DNA of 64,000 nucleotides from Methylophilus aquaticus (GTDB taxonomy: Bacteria; Pseudomonadota; Gammaproteobacteria; Burkholderiales; Methylophilaceae): positions 179,554-243,553 of the forward strand of contig NZ_JAVCAP010000014.1 in NCBI RefSeq assembly GCF_030769565.1. Direction: 5' to 3'. The translations under genes were made by a program, and so were the position numbers. The notes beneath the pieces are model-generated. The model did not search any database, was not told where the DNA came from, and saw only the letters and a program-made list of their open reading frames with translations. Below are positions 63,803-64,000 of the stretch, in pieces; positions within the stretch are counted from its first letter, which is position 1; each line of letters begins with the position of its first letter.

Positions 63803-64000
63803 ATGGGTTTATTAAATAAATTGCCAGGTGGCATACGTTACCCAAGCCATAGAGAGTGGCAGCTCTTGAAAAAGCTGCCAAAATGGTGGCTGCTGGGAAG
63901 CGTTGTGTTTGCAGCACCGCTGATATATGCCTGGTGGAAAAATGTGGATGTGTTGAGCCAGGATCTGGAGCATTTGGCCATTTTTTTTGGGCTGCTGTTT
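63803..64000 (+). CDS. Membrane protein, truncated by window edge
   Basis: Sixty-six codons up to the edge encode a tryptophan- and lysine-rich N-terminus (RYPSHREWQLLKKLPKWWLLG) followed by two hydrophobic segments (SVVFAAPLIYAWW and LAIFFGLLF). GGGAGG lies six bases before the ATG. It is divergent from epsA, so it may be the first gene of the exopolysaccharide region, but it is not recognised. Confidence 0.65.
   Translation, partial: MGLLNKLPGGIRYPSHREWQLLKKLPKWWLLGSVVFAAPLIYAWWKNVDVLSQDLEHLAIFFGLLF

Noticed and set aside
1-64000. CRISPR arrays, IS elements, prophage, rRNA
   Set aside because: Nothing with repeat-spacer periodicity, transposase or integrase motifs, phage genes or rRNA was seen.

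Overview
The window looks like a chromosomal core segment of a betaproteobacterium, most probably a Methylophilaceae methylotroph (Methylophilus or Methylotenera type). This is inferred from the mix of genes: formate-tetrahydrofolate ligase, a DUF934-containing cys cluster with a one-piece sulfite reductase, an EpsA-type LuxR regulator of the exosortase/exopolysaccharide system, a PEP-CTERM protein, and base composition that by eye is in the upper 40s % GC. There are no phages, complete insertion sequences, CRISPR arrays or rRNA genes; most of the window is ordinary core genome.

Layout. 0-4 kb (minus strand): phosphate uptake, a PhoU-like DUF47 protein with the low-affinity carrier Pit, followed by high-affinity pstS-pstC (pstA cut by the edge). 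Pho-box-like repeats precede both the DUF47-pit unit and pstS. 4-8.3 kb: translation termination (prfB with its +1 programmed frameshift, prfC with a terminator-like hairpin against its start codon) plus small EF-hand, SEC-C/YchJ-like and ASCH proteins. 8.3-15.5 kb: acs with a relic of a second acs 3' end beside it, glnE, dihydroxyacetone kinase dhaL-dhaK and tRNA-Arg(CCU). 15.8-23.1 kb: accessory envelope region with an autotransporter, a four-gene unit (Tat-exported small subunit, GMC flavoprotein, histidine-motif membrane protein, lipoprotein hydrolase) and a Sel1-repeat protein. 23.1-37.7 kb: the classical rpsB-tsf-pyrH-frr-uppS-cdsA-dxr-rseP-bamA-ompH-lpxD-fabZ-lpxA-lpxB-rnhB block, which joins translation, isoprenoid carrier, phospholipid, outer-membrane assembly and lipid A synthesis. 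37.8-45.4 kb: ferredoxin and assimilatory sulfate reduction (TSUP transporter-cysI-DUF934-cysH-cysD-cysN) with a divergent CysB-like regulator. 45.4-51 kb: a DUF302 protein, a HerA-like ATPase, fhs, a YigZ protein and an AI-2E/PerM-type permease. 51-54.2 kb (minus): an overlapping CHASE2-SH3-M48 protease operon. 54.2-58 kb: a possible 27-residue membrane microprotein, a PEP-CTERM protein, alkaline phosphatase and a periplasmic protein. 58-64 kb: rmuC, moaD-moaE, a Lon-like protease with an altered Walker A, hslR, epsA, and a truncated membrane gene.

The least conventional parts are the GMC/histidine-membrane operon at 17.7-21.9 kb, with nested palindromes upstream, and the CHASE2-SH3-M48 operon, whose sensor appears to end in a degenerate class III cyclase domain. 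These are the best candidates for undescribed systems, but neither function can be proven from sequence alone. All product calls rest on reading motifs in the translated sequence; no database search was run.
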